Below, one piece after another: positions 34,786-43,187 of a stretch of 64,000 nt of DNA. The notes beneath the pieces were generated by a model. The model was not told the origin of the DNA. It made no database searches and saw only the letters and a list, made by a program, of their open reading frames with translations. Within the stretch, counting starts at the first letter, position 1, and each line of letters begins with the position of its first letter. The translations under genes and the position numbers were made by a program. Source of the stretch: Bordetella petrii (GTDB lineage Bacteria; Pseudomonadota; Gammaproteobacteria; Burkholderiales; Burkholderiaceae_B); contig NZ_JAFMZZ010000001.1 in the NCBI RefSeq assembly GCF_017356245.1, forward strand, positions 1,178,249-1,242,248, written 5' to 3'.

Positions 34786-35292
34786 TCAGTGGGCGTGGCC
34801 GTGCGGGTGATGGCCCGCGGCGGCGGACTTCTGCTGGCACTGCGGGCACAGCGCGCGGATTTCGGTTTCGTGGGTGGCCAGTGCAAAGCCGGTGCGGGCC
34901 ACGCGTTCGGCCAGTTGCCGGCTCATGGCCGGGTCGCTGACTTCGGCGACGGCGCCGCAGCCGGTGCACACCACCAGCAGGTCGTGCGGCGCGCCGGCCG
35001 CGTCGTGGCAGGCCGTCCAGGCATTGACGGCATCCAGCCGGTGGATCAGGCCTTCGTCCATCAGGAAATCGAGGGCGCGGTACACGGTGGGGGGCGCGGC
35101 GCCCGGGTGCACGGCGCGCATGGCGTCGAGCAATTCGTAGGCTTTCAGGCTGCGGCCGTGGCGCAGCAGCAATTCCAGCACCTTGCGGCGAATCGGCGTC
35201 AGCCGGCGGCCGCGCTGCGCGCACAGCGATTCGGCGATGCTGAGCTGGTCGCCGACAGGGTCGGGGCGTGAGGGGCGGGACGAAGTGGACAT
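34786..35292 (-). CDS. zur: Zinc uptake regulator Zur (Fur family)
   Basis: Zn-responsive repressor, 168 aa, from ATG 35292 (MSTSSRPSRP). It has a winged-helix domain (residues 20-90, RGRRLTPIRRKVLELLL and PTVYRALDFLMDEGLIHRL) and a structural zinc site, Cys109-X2-Cys112 with Cys149-X2-Cys152 (VCTGCG and LCPQCQ). Cys95 may join the regulatory site, and the tail ends His-rich (HHPHGHAH). It is divergent from the znu genes across a 154-nt gap carrying the TGTTAT-GAT-ATAACA operator. It therefore likely represses znu and, through the second box, znuD. Confidence 0.92.
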   Translation of the reverse strand: MSTSSRPSRPDPVGDQLSIAESLCAQRGRRLTPIRRKVLELLLRHGRSLKAYELLDAMRAVHPGAAPPTVYRALDFLMDEGLIHRLDAVNAWTACHDAAGAPHDLLVVCTGCGAVAEVSDPAMSRQLAERVARTGFALATHETEIRALCPQCQQKSAAAGHHPHGHAH

Positions 35293-35378
35293 CGGGATCC
35301 GGACGGCCGGGCAGGGGCGATTCCGCGAAGGTATCAGAAAACGTCGCCGGCAGGGGGCGGGCGAGGTTCTGCCGTGTT

Positions 35379-35393
35379 TGTTATGATATAACA
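35379..35393. promoter_or_regulatory. Zur box upstream of the znu operon
   Basis: Perfect 15-bp palindrome TGTTAT-GAT-ATAACA with a nested TATGAT -10 candidate (35382-35387). Its core ATGATATAACAT recurs upstream of the ZnuD-like gene. Position between divergent zur and znu suggests control of both directions. Confidence 0.8.
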
Positions 35394-35446
35394 TATCTTG
35401 ATCAACGGCCGGGCTTCCGCGCGGCTGGATTCTATTTCGTGCCCGT

Positions 35447-35596
35447 ATGTCTCATATTGTTTCGGCGATAAGCGCCCGCCCCGGCCGTTCGGCCCTGCGC
35501 GCTTCGGCGGGGGCCCGGCTGGGCGCCGCATTGGCCGCCGTGCTGGCGCTGTGGGCCCTGACCGGCTGGGCGCTGGGCTGGTGGGGGCCGGCATGA
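35447..35596 (+). CDS. Hidden 49-aa membrane ORF at the head of the znu operon
   Basis: Starts at ATG 35447, 54 nt after the Zur box, and stops at TGA 35594-35596, overlapping the znuC ATG (ATGA at 35593). It encodes a basic N-terminus (RPGRSALRASAGARLG) and one hydrophobic helix (AALAAVLALWALTGWALGW). No strong ribosome site is visible. The overlap suggests translational coupling to znuC. It may be a small accessory subunit of the transporter, or a leader peptide. Function is unknown. Confidence 0.55.
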   Translation: MSHIVSAISARPGRSALRASAGARLGAALAAVLALWALTGWALGWWGPA

Positions 35597-36321
35597 CGGG
35601 CCGGCCCGAATCCGCTTCAGAGATCGACTTGCACGGCGTGGCCTTCGGCTGGCGCGGCCGCGCGGCGGTGCGGGCCGTATCGGGCAGTTTCACGCGCGGC
35701 TCGATGACGGCGGTGGCCGGGCCGAACGGCGCCGGCAAATCGACCCTGATCAAGGGCATCATGGGGCTGCTGCGGCCCCTGTCCGGCAGCGTGCACATTG
35801 CCGGCGCCGGGCGCCGCCGCCTGGCCTGGCTGCCGCAGGCGGCCGAGCTGGACCGCACGTTTCCCATCACGGTGCTGGACATGGTGGCCCTGGGCGCCTG
35901 GCGCCGCGTGGGGCCCTGGCGGCGCTTCGGCGCGGCCGAAACCGCCAGGACGTGGCAGGCGCTCGAGGCGGTCGGGCTGGCCGCAGAAGCCGGCCGGCTG
36001 GTGGGGACTCTGTCGGGCGGGCAGATGCAGCGGGCGCTGTTCGCCCGCCTGTTGCTGCAGGACGCGCAAGTCTTGCTGCTGGACGAGCCGCTTGCCGCGG
36101 TGGACAGCCACACCGCCGACACCTTGATGCAGCTGCTGTGCGCCTGGCACCGGGAAGGGCGCACGGTGGTGGCCGTGCTGCACGACCTGGCGCTGGTGCG
36201 CCGGTACTTCGGGCAGACCCTGCTGCTGGCCGGCCGGCAGGTGGCCTGGGGCCCCACGGCCGAAGTGCTGACCCCCGCCAACCTGGCCGCCGCGCGCGGC
36301 GCGCGCGAGGAATGGGCATGA
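35593..36321 (+). CDS. znuC: Zinc ABC transporter ATPase ZnuC
   Basis: Cytoplasmic ATPase of the high-affinity zinc importer, 242 aa, start ATG 35593. Walker A is GPNGAGKS (43-50), the signature is TLSGGQMQRALFARLLL, and Walker B is QVLLLDEPLAAVD, followed by the H-loop (VAVLHDLALV). Zinc specificity comes from the ZnuB permease and ZnuA binding protein encoded downstream. The gene overlaps both flanking genes by ATGA. Confidence 0.93.
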   Translation: MTGRPESASEIDLHGVAFGWRGRAAVRAVSGSFTRGSMTAVAGPNGAGKSTLIKGIMGLLRPLSGSVHIAGAGRRRLAWLPQAAELDRTFPITVLDMVALGAWRRVGPWRRFGAAETARTWQALEAVGLAAEAGRLVGTLSGGQMQRALFARLLLQDAQVLLLDEPLAAVDSHTADTLMQLLCAWHREGRTVVAVLHDLALVRRYFGQTLLLAGRQVAWGPTAEVLTPANLAAARGAREEWA

Positions 36322-37208
36322 GCCCGCTGGATTGGGTGGTGGCTCCGTTCGCCGACTACGGCTTCATGCGCCGCGCCCTGGCCGGCACGTCGGCCGCGGC
36401 GCTGGGCGCGGCGCCGCTGGGCGTGTTCCTGGTATTGCGGCGCATGAGCCTGATGGGCGATGCCATGTCGCACGCGATCCTGCCCGGCGTGGCGGCGGGC
36501 TTCCTGCTGTCCGGCCTGTCGCTGGGCGCCATGCTGCTGGGCGGCCTGGCCACCGGGCTGGCGGTGGCGCTGCTGGCGGGCCTGGTGGCGCGCCTGACGC
36601 CGCTGCGCGAAGACGCCAGCTTCGCCGCGTTCTACCTGATATCGCTGGGCCTGGGCGTGCTGCTGGTGTCGGTGCGCGGCTCGAACATGGATCTGCTGCA
36701 CGTACTGTTCGGCACCGTGCTGGGCCTGGACGACGCGGCCCTGCTGCTGGTCACCGGCGCTGCCAGCGCCACGCTGCTGGCCATGGCGGCGCTGTACCGG
36801 CTGCTGGCGGCCGAATGCCTGGACCCGGGCTTCCTGCGCGCCAGCGGCGGAGGCGGCACGCTGGCGCACATGGCCTTCCTGGTGCTGGTGGTGGTGAATC
36901 TGGTGGCGGGCTTCCAGGTGCTGGGCACCCTGATGGTGGTGGGCATGATGATGCTGCCGGCCGCGGCGGCGCGCTTCTGGGTGTCGGCGGTGGCGGCCCA
37001 GATCGCGCTGGCGGCGGCGCTGGGCGTGGCTGCCGGCGTGGCCGGCCTGCTGGTGTCGTATCACTGCAATCTGCCCGCCTCGCCCGCCATCATTCTGGCG
37101 GCCGGTGCGGCCTACCTGGCGTCCGTCGCCTGCGGCCCGCAGGGCGGGCTGCTGCATAACCTGGCCAGGCACGGGCGAAGGCAGGTGTCAGGCTCAGCAG
37201 GTGTCTGA
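36318..37208 (+). CDS. znuB: Zinc ABC transporter permease ZnuB
   Basis: ABC-3 family membrane permease, 296 aa from ATG 36318 (ATGA overlap with znuC). About eight helices are visible. It holds RRMSLMGDAMSHAILPGVAAGF, the family loop that couples to ZnuC, and FLVLVVVNLVAGFQVLGTLMVVGMMMLPAAAARF. The C-terminal 12 residues (HGRRQVSGSAGV) and the stop come from the palindromic repeat, so this gene's natural end was probably altered by the element. Confidence 0.92.
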   Translation: MSPLDWVVAPFADYGFMRRALAGTSAAALGAAPLGVFLVLRRMSLMGDAMSHAILPGVAAGFLLSGLSLGAMLLGGLATGLAVALLAGLVARLTPLREDASFAAFYLISLGLGVLLVSVRGSNMDLLHVLFGTVLGLDDAALLLVTGAASATLLAMAALYRLLAAECLDPGFLRASGGGGTLAHMAFLVLVVVNLVAGFQVLGTLMVVGMMMLPAAAARFWVSAVAAQIALAAALGVAAGVAGLLVSYHCNLPASPAIILAAGAAYLASVACGPQGGLLHNLARHGRRQVSGSAGV

Positions 37209-37212
37209 CACC
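37184..37212. repeat. GGTGTCAGGC palindromic repeat, copy 2a
   Basis: A 29-nt palindrome with arms GGTGTCAGGC and GTCTGACACC. The znuB stop TGA (37206-37208) lies in its right arm. It is paired with copy 2b after a 29-nt gap. Confidence 0.8.
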
Positions 37213-37241
37213 GATCTATTGAGGCAGCCGTTGCACACATC

Positions 37242-37270
37242 GGTGTCAGGCACCTATGGAGCCTGACACC
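37242..37270. repeat. GGTGTCAGGC palindromic repeat, copy 2b
   Basis: A 29-nt palindrome with arms GGTGTCAGGC and GCCTGACACC and a CACCTATGGA centre, in the znuB-znuA gap, 26 nt before the znuA start. It may lower read-through or stabilise mRNA and thus set the znuA to znuB ratio. Confidence 0.8.
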
Positions 37271-37295
37271 TGAGCCAACAAAAAGGAGCAGGACC

Positions 37296-38330
37296 ATGCA
37301 TGGATTTTTTGCCGCGCAGTCGCGGCGCCGCATACTGATGATGCTGACCCTGGGCGCGGCCTGCGTGTCCGCGCCCATGGCGGCGCGCGCCGCCGAGCCC
37401 ATGCGGGTGGTAGCCACCTTTTCGGTGCTGGGCGACATGGCCCGCGAGATCGGCGGGCCGGATGTCGACGTGGCCACACTGGTAGGCCCCGACGGCGATG
37501 CGCATGAATACGAACCCACGCCGCAGGCCGCGCGGCAGGTGGCCGGCGCGGCCGTGCTGATCGAGAATGGCCTGGGTTTCGAGACCTGGCTGCCGCGCCT
37601 GGTGAAGGCGGCCGGCTTCGGCGGACGCGCCGTGGTGGCCTCGCAGGGCATCGTGCCGCGCAAGCTGGCCGCGCAAGAGCGCGAACCCGGCCATGATCAT
37701 GACCACGACCACGACCACGGCCACGAGCACGAGCATGACCACGAGCATGGCCACGAGCATGGCCACGGCCACGACGCCGCGGGCCATCACCATCACGGCG
37801 ACCTGGACCCGCATGCCTGGCAAAGCCTGGCCAACGGCGCGGTGTATGCCCGCAACATCGCCGCGGGCCTGGCCGCCGCCGATCCGGAACATGCCGCCGC
37901 CTATCGCCAGCGGGCCCAGGCCTATATCGCGCGCATCGACGCCCTGGACGCGCAGCTCCGCAAGACCTTCGCCGGCATTCCGGCAGCGCGCCGGCAGGTC
38001 GTGACCTCGCACGACGCCTTCGGCTATTTTGGCGACGCCTACGGCGTGCGCTTCATTGCGGTGGCCGGGTTTTCCACCGACGCCGAGCCGTCGGCCGCCG
38101 ATATGGCGCGCATCATCGAGCAGGTCCGGCGCGAGCACGTGCCGGCCGTGTTCGTCGAGAACATCACCAGCCCGGCGCTGGTGCGGCAGATTGCGCGCGA
38201 AACCGGCGCGCGCGTGGGTGGTACGCTTTATTCCGATGCGCTGGCTCCGCCCGGAAAGCCGGCCGCCACCTACCTGGGAATGTTTGAATGGAACGCGCGC
38301 CAGCTTTCCGCTGCCTTGCAGCCGCAATAA
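37296..38330 (+). CDS. znuA: Zinc ABC transporter substrate-binding protein ZnuA
   Basis: Periplasmic zinc receptor, 344 aa, with a strong AAAGGAG site 5 nt upstream. The signal peptide is residues 1-32, then the ZnuA/TroA fold follows (RVVATFSVLGDMAREIGGPDVDVATLVGPDGDAHEYEPTP). Zinc ligands should be His70, His173 (DLDPHAWQ) and His239 (TSHDAFGYF). The His-rich loop at 133-167 holds alternating His/Asp/Glu/Gly residues. The znuA reading frame is in the same operon direction as znuCB but separated by two palindromic repeats. Confidence 0.93.
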   Translation: MHGFFAAQSRRRILMMLTLGAACVSAPMAARAAEPMRVVATFSVLGDMAREIGGPDVDVATLVGPDGDAHEYEPTPQAARQVAGAAVLIENGLGFETWLPRLVKAAGFGGRAVVASQGIVPRKLAAQEREPGHDHDHDHDHGHEHEHDHEHGHEHGHGHDAAGHHHHGDLDPHAWQSLANGAVYARNIAAGLAAADPEHAAAYRQRAQAYIARIDALDAQLRKTFAGIPAARRQVVTSHDAFGYFGDAYGVRFIAVAGFSTDAEPSAADMARIIEQVRREHVPAVFVENITSPALVRQIARETGARVGGTLYSDALAPPGKPAATYLGMFEWNARQLSAALQPQ

Positions 38331-38962
38331 TCATGGCCTGCGCCGCGCCGGCTGCGCGAGCCCACCCGCACATGTGGATCGATGCCCGCGCCCGCATCGC
38401 ATTCGACGGGCAAGGCCGCATCGCCGCCATCCAGCAGGAGTGGCAGTTCGATGAAATGTTCGGCGCCTATACCACCCAGGGCCTGGAAAAAGGCCCCGAC
38501 GGCAGCCTGCCGGCCGCGACCTTGCAGGGCATGGCGCGCGACTGGATGAGCGCGCTGGGCGAACCGGTGTCGCACTATTTCACGCGCGTGGCGCTCAATG
38601 GCAAGACCCTGGCCTTTGCCGCGCCGCGCGACGCCGCGGTGCGCTGGAATCCGCAAGACCAGCGCCTGACCCTGTCGTTCACGCTGCCGCTGGCCGAGCC
38701 GGTGGCGCCGGGCCGGCAGGGGCTGCGGGTCGATATCTACGACCCCACCTATTTCGTGGCCTATGCCTTCGACGCGCCGGGCGCCGTGGCGCTGGCCGGC
38801 GCGCCCGCGGGCTGCACCCAGGCCTACCAGCCGCCGCGCGAACTCGACTGGCAGACCATGCAGCAGCTGGCGGCCATTCCCGCCGACCCCGACGCCCTGC
38901 CCGAAGAGCTGTTCGCCATCACCAAGGGCTTGACCCACCGCATCGAGGTGGCGTGCCGATGA
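38288..38962 (+). CDS. DUF1007-family periplasmic protein
   Basis: 224-aa exported protein; the ATG at 38288 overlaps the znuA 3' end by 43 nt. A signal peptide (1-25) ends APAARA and leaves mature HPHMWIDARARIAFDG, which puts two histidines at the N-terminus and may bind metal. DUF1007 members co-occur with NicO-type permeases, as here: the next gene overlaps by 4 nt. A plausible role is a periplasmic partner feeding zinc or nickel to that permease. Direction of transport is unknown. Confidence 0.85.
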   Translation: MERAPAFRCLAAAIIMACAAPAARAHPHMWIDARARIAFDGQGRIAAIQQEWQFDEMFGAYTTQGLEKGPDGSLPAATLQGMARDWMSALGEPVSHYFTRVALNGKTLAFAAPRDAAVRWNPQDQRLTLSFTLPLAEPVAPGRQGLRVDIYDPTYFVAYAFDAPGAVALAGAPAGCTQAYQPPRELDWQTMQQLAAIPADPDALPEELFAITKGLTHRIEVACR

Positions 38963-40002
38963 GGCTTGCGTGCTGGCTGCTGTTGTTGCCGTTGCTGTTG
39001 CTGCCGCAGACGGCCTGGGCGCAGGGCGCGCATCCCTTCGGCGTGCCCGAGAGCGGCGGCGGCCTGGCCGGCCCGGACTGGCTGGCCGCGCTGTTCGGCC
39101 AGGTGTCGGCCTGGCAGACCCATTTCTATCGGCAGCTGACCGGCGCCGTGCGCGCCTGGCAGGCCGACGGCGCGGCCGCCTGGGGCCTGCTGGGCCTGTC
39201 GTTCGCGTACGGCGTGTTCCATGCGCTGGGCCCGGGCCATGGCAAGGCGGTCATCGCCTCGTACGTGCTGGCCAATCGCCAGACGGCGCGCAATGGCGCG
39301 CTGCTGGCCTTGCTGTCGGCGCTGCTGCAGGCGCTGGTGGCGATTGCCCTGGTCACGGTGCTGGCATGGCTGCTCAATGCCACGGCCCCGGCCATGAACC
39401 GCGCCACGCGCTGGCTGGAAACGGCTTCATACGCACTGATCGTGGCCCTGGGGGCATGGCTGGTGTGGCAGAAAGCCGTGCGGCCATGGCTGCGCCGCGC
39501 CCGTCATGCCGATGGCGGCCACGGGCACGGCGCGCACGCCCACGAACACGCGCAGGCCCATCAGCACGCGCACGCGCATCAGCACGAACCCGGGCATGCC
39601 GATGCGCACCATCACGCCGCCTGCGGCTGCGGCCACGCACATGCCCCGGCCGCCGAGCAGGTGGCCGGCCCGCTGGAATGGCGCAAGGCTGTCTCGGCCA
39701 TCCTGGCCATGGGCCTGCGCCCCTGCAGCGGCGCCCTGATCGTGCTGGTGTTCGCCCTGTCGCAGGGCTTTTTCGCGGCCGGCATCGCCGCGGCCCTGGC
39801 CATGGGGCTGGGCACCGGCCTGACGGTGGCGGCGCTGGCTGTCCTGGCGGTGCTGGCGGGCGGAGCCGCCACGCGCTTCGGCGCGCGCCTGTCGGCCCGA
39901 TGGGCCGCCCGCCTGCGCGCGCTGCTCGAAGCCGCCGCGGCGCTGTGCATTCTGTTGCTGGGCCTGTTGCTGCTGGGTGGACAGGTGGCGGGACCGAACT
40001 GA
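38959..40002 (+). CDS. NicO/RcnA-family metal permease with His-rich loop
   Basis: Polytopic inner-membrane transporter, 347 aa from ATG 38959 (ATGA overlap with the DUF1007 gene; a GTG at 38953 is possible). Family motifs are FHALGPGHGKAVIASY near helix 2 and GLRPCSGALIVLVFALSQG in the later core. A cytoplasmic His-rich loop (residues about 183-230) includes HGHGAHAHEHAQAHQHAHAH-type repeats and Cys. RcnA itself exports Ni/Co, but members in Zur regulons are thought to import zinc or related metals. It ends 49 nt before the second Zur repeat. Confidence 0.87.
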   Translation: MRLACWLLLLPLLLLPQTAWAQGAHPFGVPESGGGLAGPDWLAALFGQVSAWQTHFYRQLTGAVRAWQADGAAAWGLLGLSFAYGVFHALGPGHGKAVIASYVLANRQTARNGALLALLSALLQALVAIALVTVLAWLLNATAPAMNRATRWLETASYALIVALGAWLVWQKAVRPWLRRARHADGGHGHGAHAHEHAQAHQHAHAHQHEPGHADAHHHAACGCGHAHAPAAEQVAGPLEWRKAVSAILAMGLRPCSGALIVLVFALSQGFFAAGIAAALAMGLGTGLTVAALAVLAVLAGGAATRFGARLSARWAARLRALLEAAAALCILLLGLLLLGGQVAGPN

Positions 40003-40050
40003 GCCTGTCACGCCGGCTATCCGCAAATCGAGGGTGCGCCCTGAATTGAT

Positions 40051-40088
40051 ATGTTATATCATTTGCTAGTTTTGAAATGATATAACAT
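40051..40088. promoter_or_regulatory. Zur-like inverted repeat upstream of znuD
   Basis: Perfect 14-bp arms ATGTTATATCATTT (40051-40064) and AAATGATATAACAT (40075-40088) are separated by 10 nt. Both contain the core of the znu Zur box. The distal arm ends 15 nt before the ZnuD ATG, so a bound repressor would block promoter clearance or initiation. Confidence 0.8.
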
Positions 40089-40102
40089 TCATGGGACGGG
40101 AA

Positions 40103-42157
40103 ATGCAGATCAGACCGCTACCGCTGGCCGCGGCACTTTCACTGGGGCTGGCCCCCGCGGCGCAGGCACAACAGGCCGATATGGCCCAGGCGCAGCAGGC
40201 GCCCACGCTGGCGCCTATCACCGTGTCGGCCAGCCCGCTGGGCCTGGACCCGGACAGCATGGCGCTGCCGGCCCTGGTGCTGGAAGGCGACGCCTTGATC
40301 GAACGCCGCCAGGACACCCTGGGCGATACCCTGGACGGCATGCCCGGCATCCATGCGGACACGTTCGGGGGCGGCGCCAGCCGGCCCGTGATCCGCGGCC
40401 AGACCGCGCCGCGCGTGAAGGTGCTGTCCGACGGCTCGGAGCTGATGGATGCCTCGAACATTTCCCCCGACCACGCGGTTACCACCGAGCCGCTGCTGGC
40501 CGACCGCATCGAAGTGCTGCGCGGCCCCGCCACGCTGCTGTACGGCGGCGGCGCGATCGGCGGCGTGGTCAATGTGCTGGACCGCAAGATTCCCACCGCG
40601 GTGCCTGAAAAGGGCGTAGAGGCCGAAGCCGAGGTGCGCGGCGCCACCGGCACCGGCGAACGCGCGGGCACCGTGGGCATCACGGCGGGCACGGGCGAGT
40701 TCGCCGTGCGCGTCGAAGGCCTGAAGCGCCGCTCCGACGACTACAACGTGCCCGACTGGCCCGGCGGCGAACTGGAGGGTTCGTACAGCAAGTCTTCGCA
40801 AGGCACGGTGGGCCTGTCGTGGATAACGCCGCGCGGCTACGTGGGCGTGGCCTACACCTACCTGGAAAGCGAGTACGGCCTGCCCGGGCACAATCACGAG
40901 TACGAAGGCTGCCATCCGCACGGCACGCACCTGCATTGCGGCGGCGACCACGACCATGGCGGCCATGACGACCACGACCACGAGCACGAAGAGGAAGACC
41001 CGCCCTATGTGAAGCTGCGCAGCAACCGGGTCGACCTGCGCGCGGAATACACCGAGCCGTTCGCGGGCTTCGAGAAAATCCGCTTTCGCGGCGGGCTGAC
41101 CGACTACCAGCACCAGGAAATCGAAGGCGGTGAAGTGGGCACCACCTTCAAGAACCGCGGCTACGACGCGCGCCTGGAACTCGAGCACAAGCCCCTGTAC
41201 GGGTGGCGCGGCGTGGTGGGCATCCAGAACGCCTTCAGCGATTTCAGCGCCGACGGCGAAGAAGCGTTCCTGCCGCGCAGCGATACCCGTTCCACGGGCA
41301 TCTTCCTGCTGGAAGAATACAAGCTGGCCGACTGGCGCTTCGAGCTCGGCGCGCGCCAGGACTGGCAGCGCATTTCGCCCGAAGGCGACCACCCGCGCTC
41401 GAACCAGTCGGGCACGTCGCTGTCGGCTTCGGCCATCTGGGACTTCGCGCCCCAGTATTCCATCGCGCTGTCGTTGTCGCGCTCGCAGCGCCTGCCTTCG
41501 GCGCAAGAGCTGTATGCCGATGGCGTGCACCTGGCCACCAATACGTATGAAATCGGCAATCCCGACCTGGGCAAAGAGACGTCGCGCAATATCGACCTGA
41601 CGCTGCGCAAGCACGAGGGCGACACCACCTTCAGCCTGAGCGCGTTCCACAACAAGGTGAAGAATTACATCTACGCCAACACGCTGGACCAGTTCGAAGA
41701 CTTCCGCCTGATCGAATACACGCAGCGCGATGCCGAGTTCACCGGGCTGGAAGGCGAGCTGCGCCACCAGTTCACCAAGGTGTTTTCGGCCGCCGTGTTC
41801 GGCGACTATGTGCGCGGCAAGCTGACGGGCGGCGGCGGCAATCTGCCGCGCATTCCGGCCGCGCGGCTGGGCGTGCGGGCCGACGCCAAGTGGCGCCAGT
41901 GGTCGGGCGGCGTCGAATACGCCCACGTGTTCCGCCAGGACGATATCGCCTCGTATGAATCCAGCACGCCCGGCTATGACATGGTCAACGCCGTGGTCAG
42001 CTACCGCGGCGGACTGGGCGCGGACGCCGGCTACGAGATTTACGTGCGCGGCACCAACTTGCTGGACAAGCTGGCCTACAACCACGCGTCGTTCATTTCC
42101 AAAGTGGCGCCCCTGCCGGGCCGCAGCGTGCTGCTGGGCGTGCGCGTAACGTACTGA
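40103..42157 (+). CDS. znuD: ZnuD-like TonB-dependent outer-membrane zinc receptor
   Basis: 684-aa TonB-dependent receptor. I prefer ATG 40103, which has a purine-rich site just before it, over ATG 40091. A signal peptide (1-22, cleavage after AQA) is followed by a plug domain (SRPVIRGQTAPRVKVLSDG, ATLLYGGGAIGGVVNVLD) and the 22-strand barrel ending RSVLLGVRVTY. An extracellular loop near residues 264-300 is rich in His, Asp and Glu and has two Cys (EGCHPHGTHLHCGGDHDHGG). Neisserial ZnuD has a similar loop. With the Zur repeat upstream this is the outer-membrane door for zinc. Confidence 0.88.
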   Translation: MQIRPLPLAAALSLGLAPAAQAQQADMAQAQQAPTLAPITVSASPLGLDPDSMALPALVLEGDALIERRQDTLGDTLDGMPGIHADTFGGGASRPVIRGQTAPRVKVLSDGSELMDASNISPDHAVTTEPLLADRIEVLRGPATLLYGGGAIGGVVNVLDRKIPTAVPEKGVEAEAEVRGATGTGERAGTVGITAGTGEFAVRVEGLKRRSDDYNVPDWPGGELEGSYSKSSQGTVGLSWITPRGYVGVAYTYLESEYGLPGHNHEYEGCHPHGTHLHCGGDHDHGGHDDHDHEHEEEDPPYVKLRSNRVDLRAEYTEPFAGFEKIRFRGGLTDYQHQEIEGGEVGTTFKNRGYDARLELEHKPLYGWRGVVGIQNAFSDFSADGEEAFLPRSDTRSTGIFLLEEYKLADWRFELGARQDWQRISPEGDHPRSNQSGTSLSASAIWDFAPQYSIALSLSRSQRLPSAQELYADGVHLATNTYEIGNPDLGKETSRNIDLTLRKHEGDTTFSLSAFHNKVKNYIYANTLDQFEDFRLIEYTQRDAEFTGLEGELRHQFTKVFSAAVFGDYVRGKLTGGGGNLPRIPAARLGVRADAKWRQWSGGVEYAHVFRQDDIASYESSTPGYDMVNAVVSYRGGLGADAGYEIYVRGTNLLDKLAYNHASFISKVAPLPGRSVLLGVRVTY

Positions 42158-42169
42158 GCGCGGCCCGCG

Positions 42170-43150
42170 CTACGATTTGCGCCCGGCGCGCGGGTGCGCC
42201 TGGTCGTAGGCCTTGGCCAGGTGCTGGAAGTCGAGCCGGGTGTAGATCTGCGTGGTCGAGATGTTGGCGTGGCCCAGCATTTCCTGCACGGCCCGCAAGT
42301 CTTGCGCCGACTGCAGCACGTGGCTGGCGAAGCTGTGGCGCAGGACGTGCGGGTGCACATGGGCCGGCAGGCCGGCGGCCCGCGCCAGCCTGGCCAGCTG
42401 CAGCTGCACCACGCGCGGCGCGATGCGCCGGCCGCGCGCGCCCACAAACAGCGCCGCGGCATCGGCAGGGGGCGCCGCGGCCGCGGCCAGCCGGGGGCGC
42501 GCTTCGATCCAGCGCCCCAGGGCGGCCAGCGCGGCCTGGCCCACCGGCACCGTGCGCCGCTTGCCGCCCTTGCCCAGCACCACGACTTCGGCATCGGCCA
42601 GGTTCAGCCAACTGCGCGATTCGTAGCCGGCCGCGCGCTCGTAGCGCAGGTCCAGCCCCACCAGTTCGGACAGGCGCAGGCCGCTGGAATACAGCAGCTC
42701 GAACATGGCGCGGTCGCGCAGGCCGGCCGGGTCGGTGGCCAGCCGGGCGGTGGCATGGTCGAGCAGCGCCTGCGCCTGTTCCACCGACAGCGCCTTGGGC
42801 AGGCCGCGCGCGGCCTTGGGGGCGCGCACGCCGGTCACCGGGTTGCCGGCCAGCCCGGCGCTGGGCGCCCACCATTGATAAAAGCCGCGCCAGGCCGCCA
42901 GCGTGCGCGCCAGGCTGCGCGGCCCCAGGCCCTGCGCGTGCAGGCGCGCCATGAACTGGCGGATGTGGCCGTTGGATAGTTGTTCGAGCGGCAGATGCGC
43001 CGCCTGCGCCAGCACGGCCAGCTGGCGCAGGTCGCGCCGGTAGGCGTCCAGGGTGTGCGGGGAATAGCGCCGATGGGCCCGCAGGTGCTGCAGCCAGGCA
43101 TCCAGGGCCTGCGGCAGCGTGTCGGGCGGGGTCGGGTCGGCGGGGCTCAT
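42170..43150 (-). CDS. xerC: Tyrosine recombinase XerC
   Basis: Chromosome-dimer resolvase acting at dif with XerD, 326 aa. Catalytic residues are Arg159 (SSGLRLSEL), Lys194, His268 and Arg271 (HVLRHSFASH), His294 (MLGHANIST) and Tyr303 (QIYTR). The N-terminal SAM-like core-binding domain spans about 10-105. It is not a phage integrase: it lies in the usual DUF484-dapF context. It converges on znuD with a 12-nt gap. Confidence 0.95.
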   Translation of the reverse strand: MSPADPTPPDTLPQALDAWLQHLRAHRRYSPHTLDAYRRDLRQLAVLAQAAHLPLEQLSNGHIRQFMARLHAQGLGPRSLARTLAAWRGFYQWWAPSAGLAGNPVTGVRAPKAARGLPKALSVEQAQALLDHATARLATDPAGLRDRAMFELLYSSGLRLSELVGLDLRYERAAGYESRSWLNLADAEVVVLGKGGKRRTVPVGQAALAALGRWIEARPRLAAAAAPPADAAALFVGARGRRIAPRVVQLQLARLARAAGLPAHVHPHVLRHSFASHVLQSAQDLRAVQEMLGHANISTTQIYTRLDFQHLAKAYDQAHPRAGRKS

Positions 43151-43187
43151 GGGGATGGAAGGCAGCTTGCCGGCGGCCGCCGCCGCC

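Noticed and set aside
42170..43150. Tyrosine recombinase as a sign of an integrated element
   Set aside because: Full-length XerC in its usual dapF-DUF484 context; no att-like repeats or phage genes nearby.
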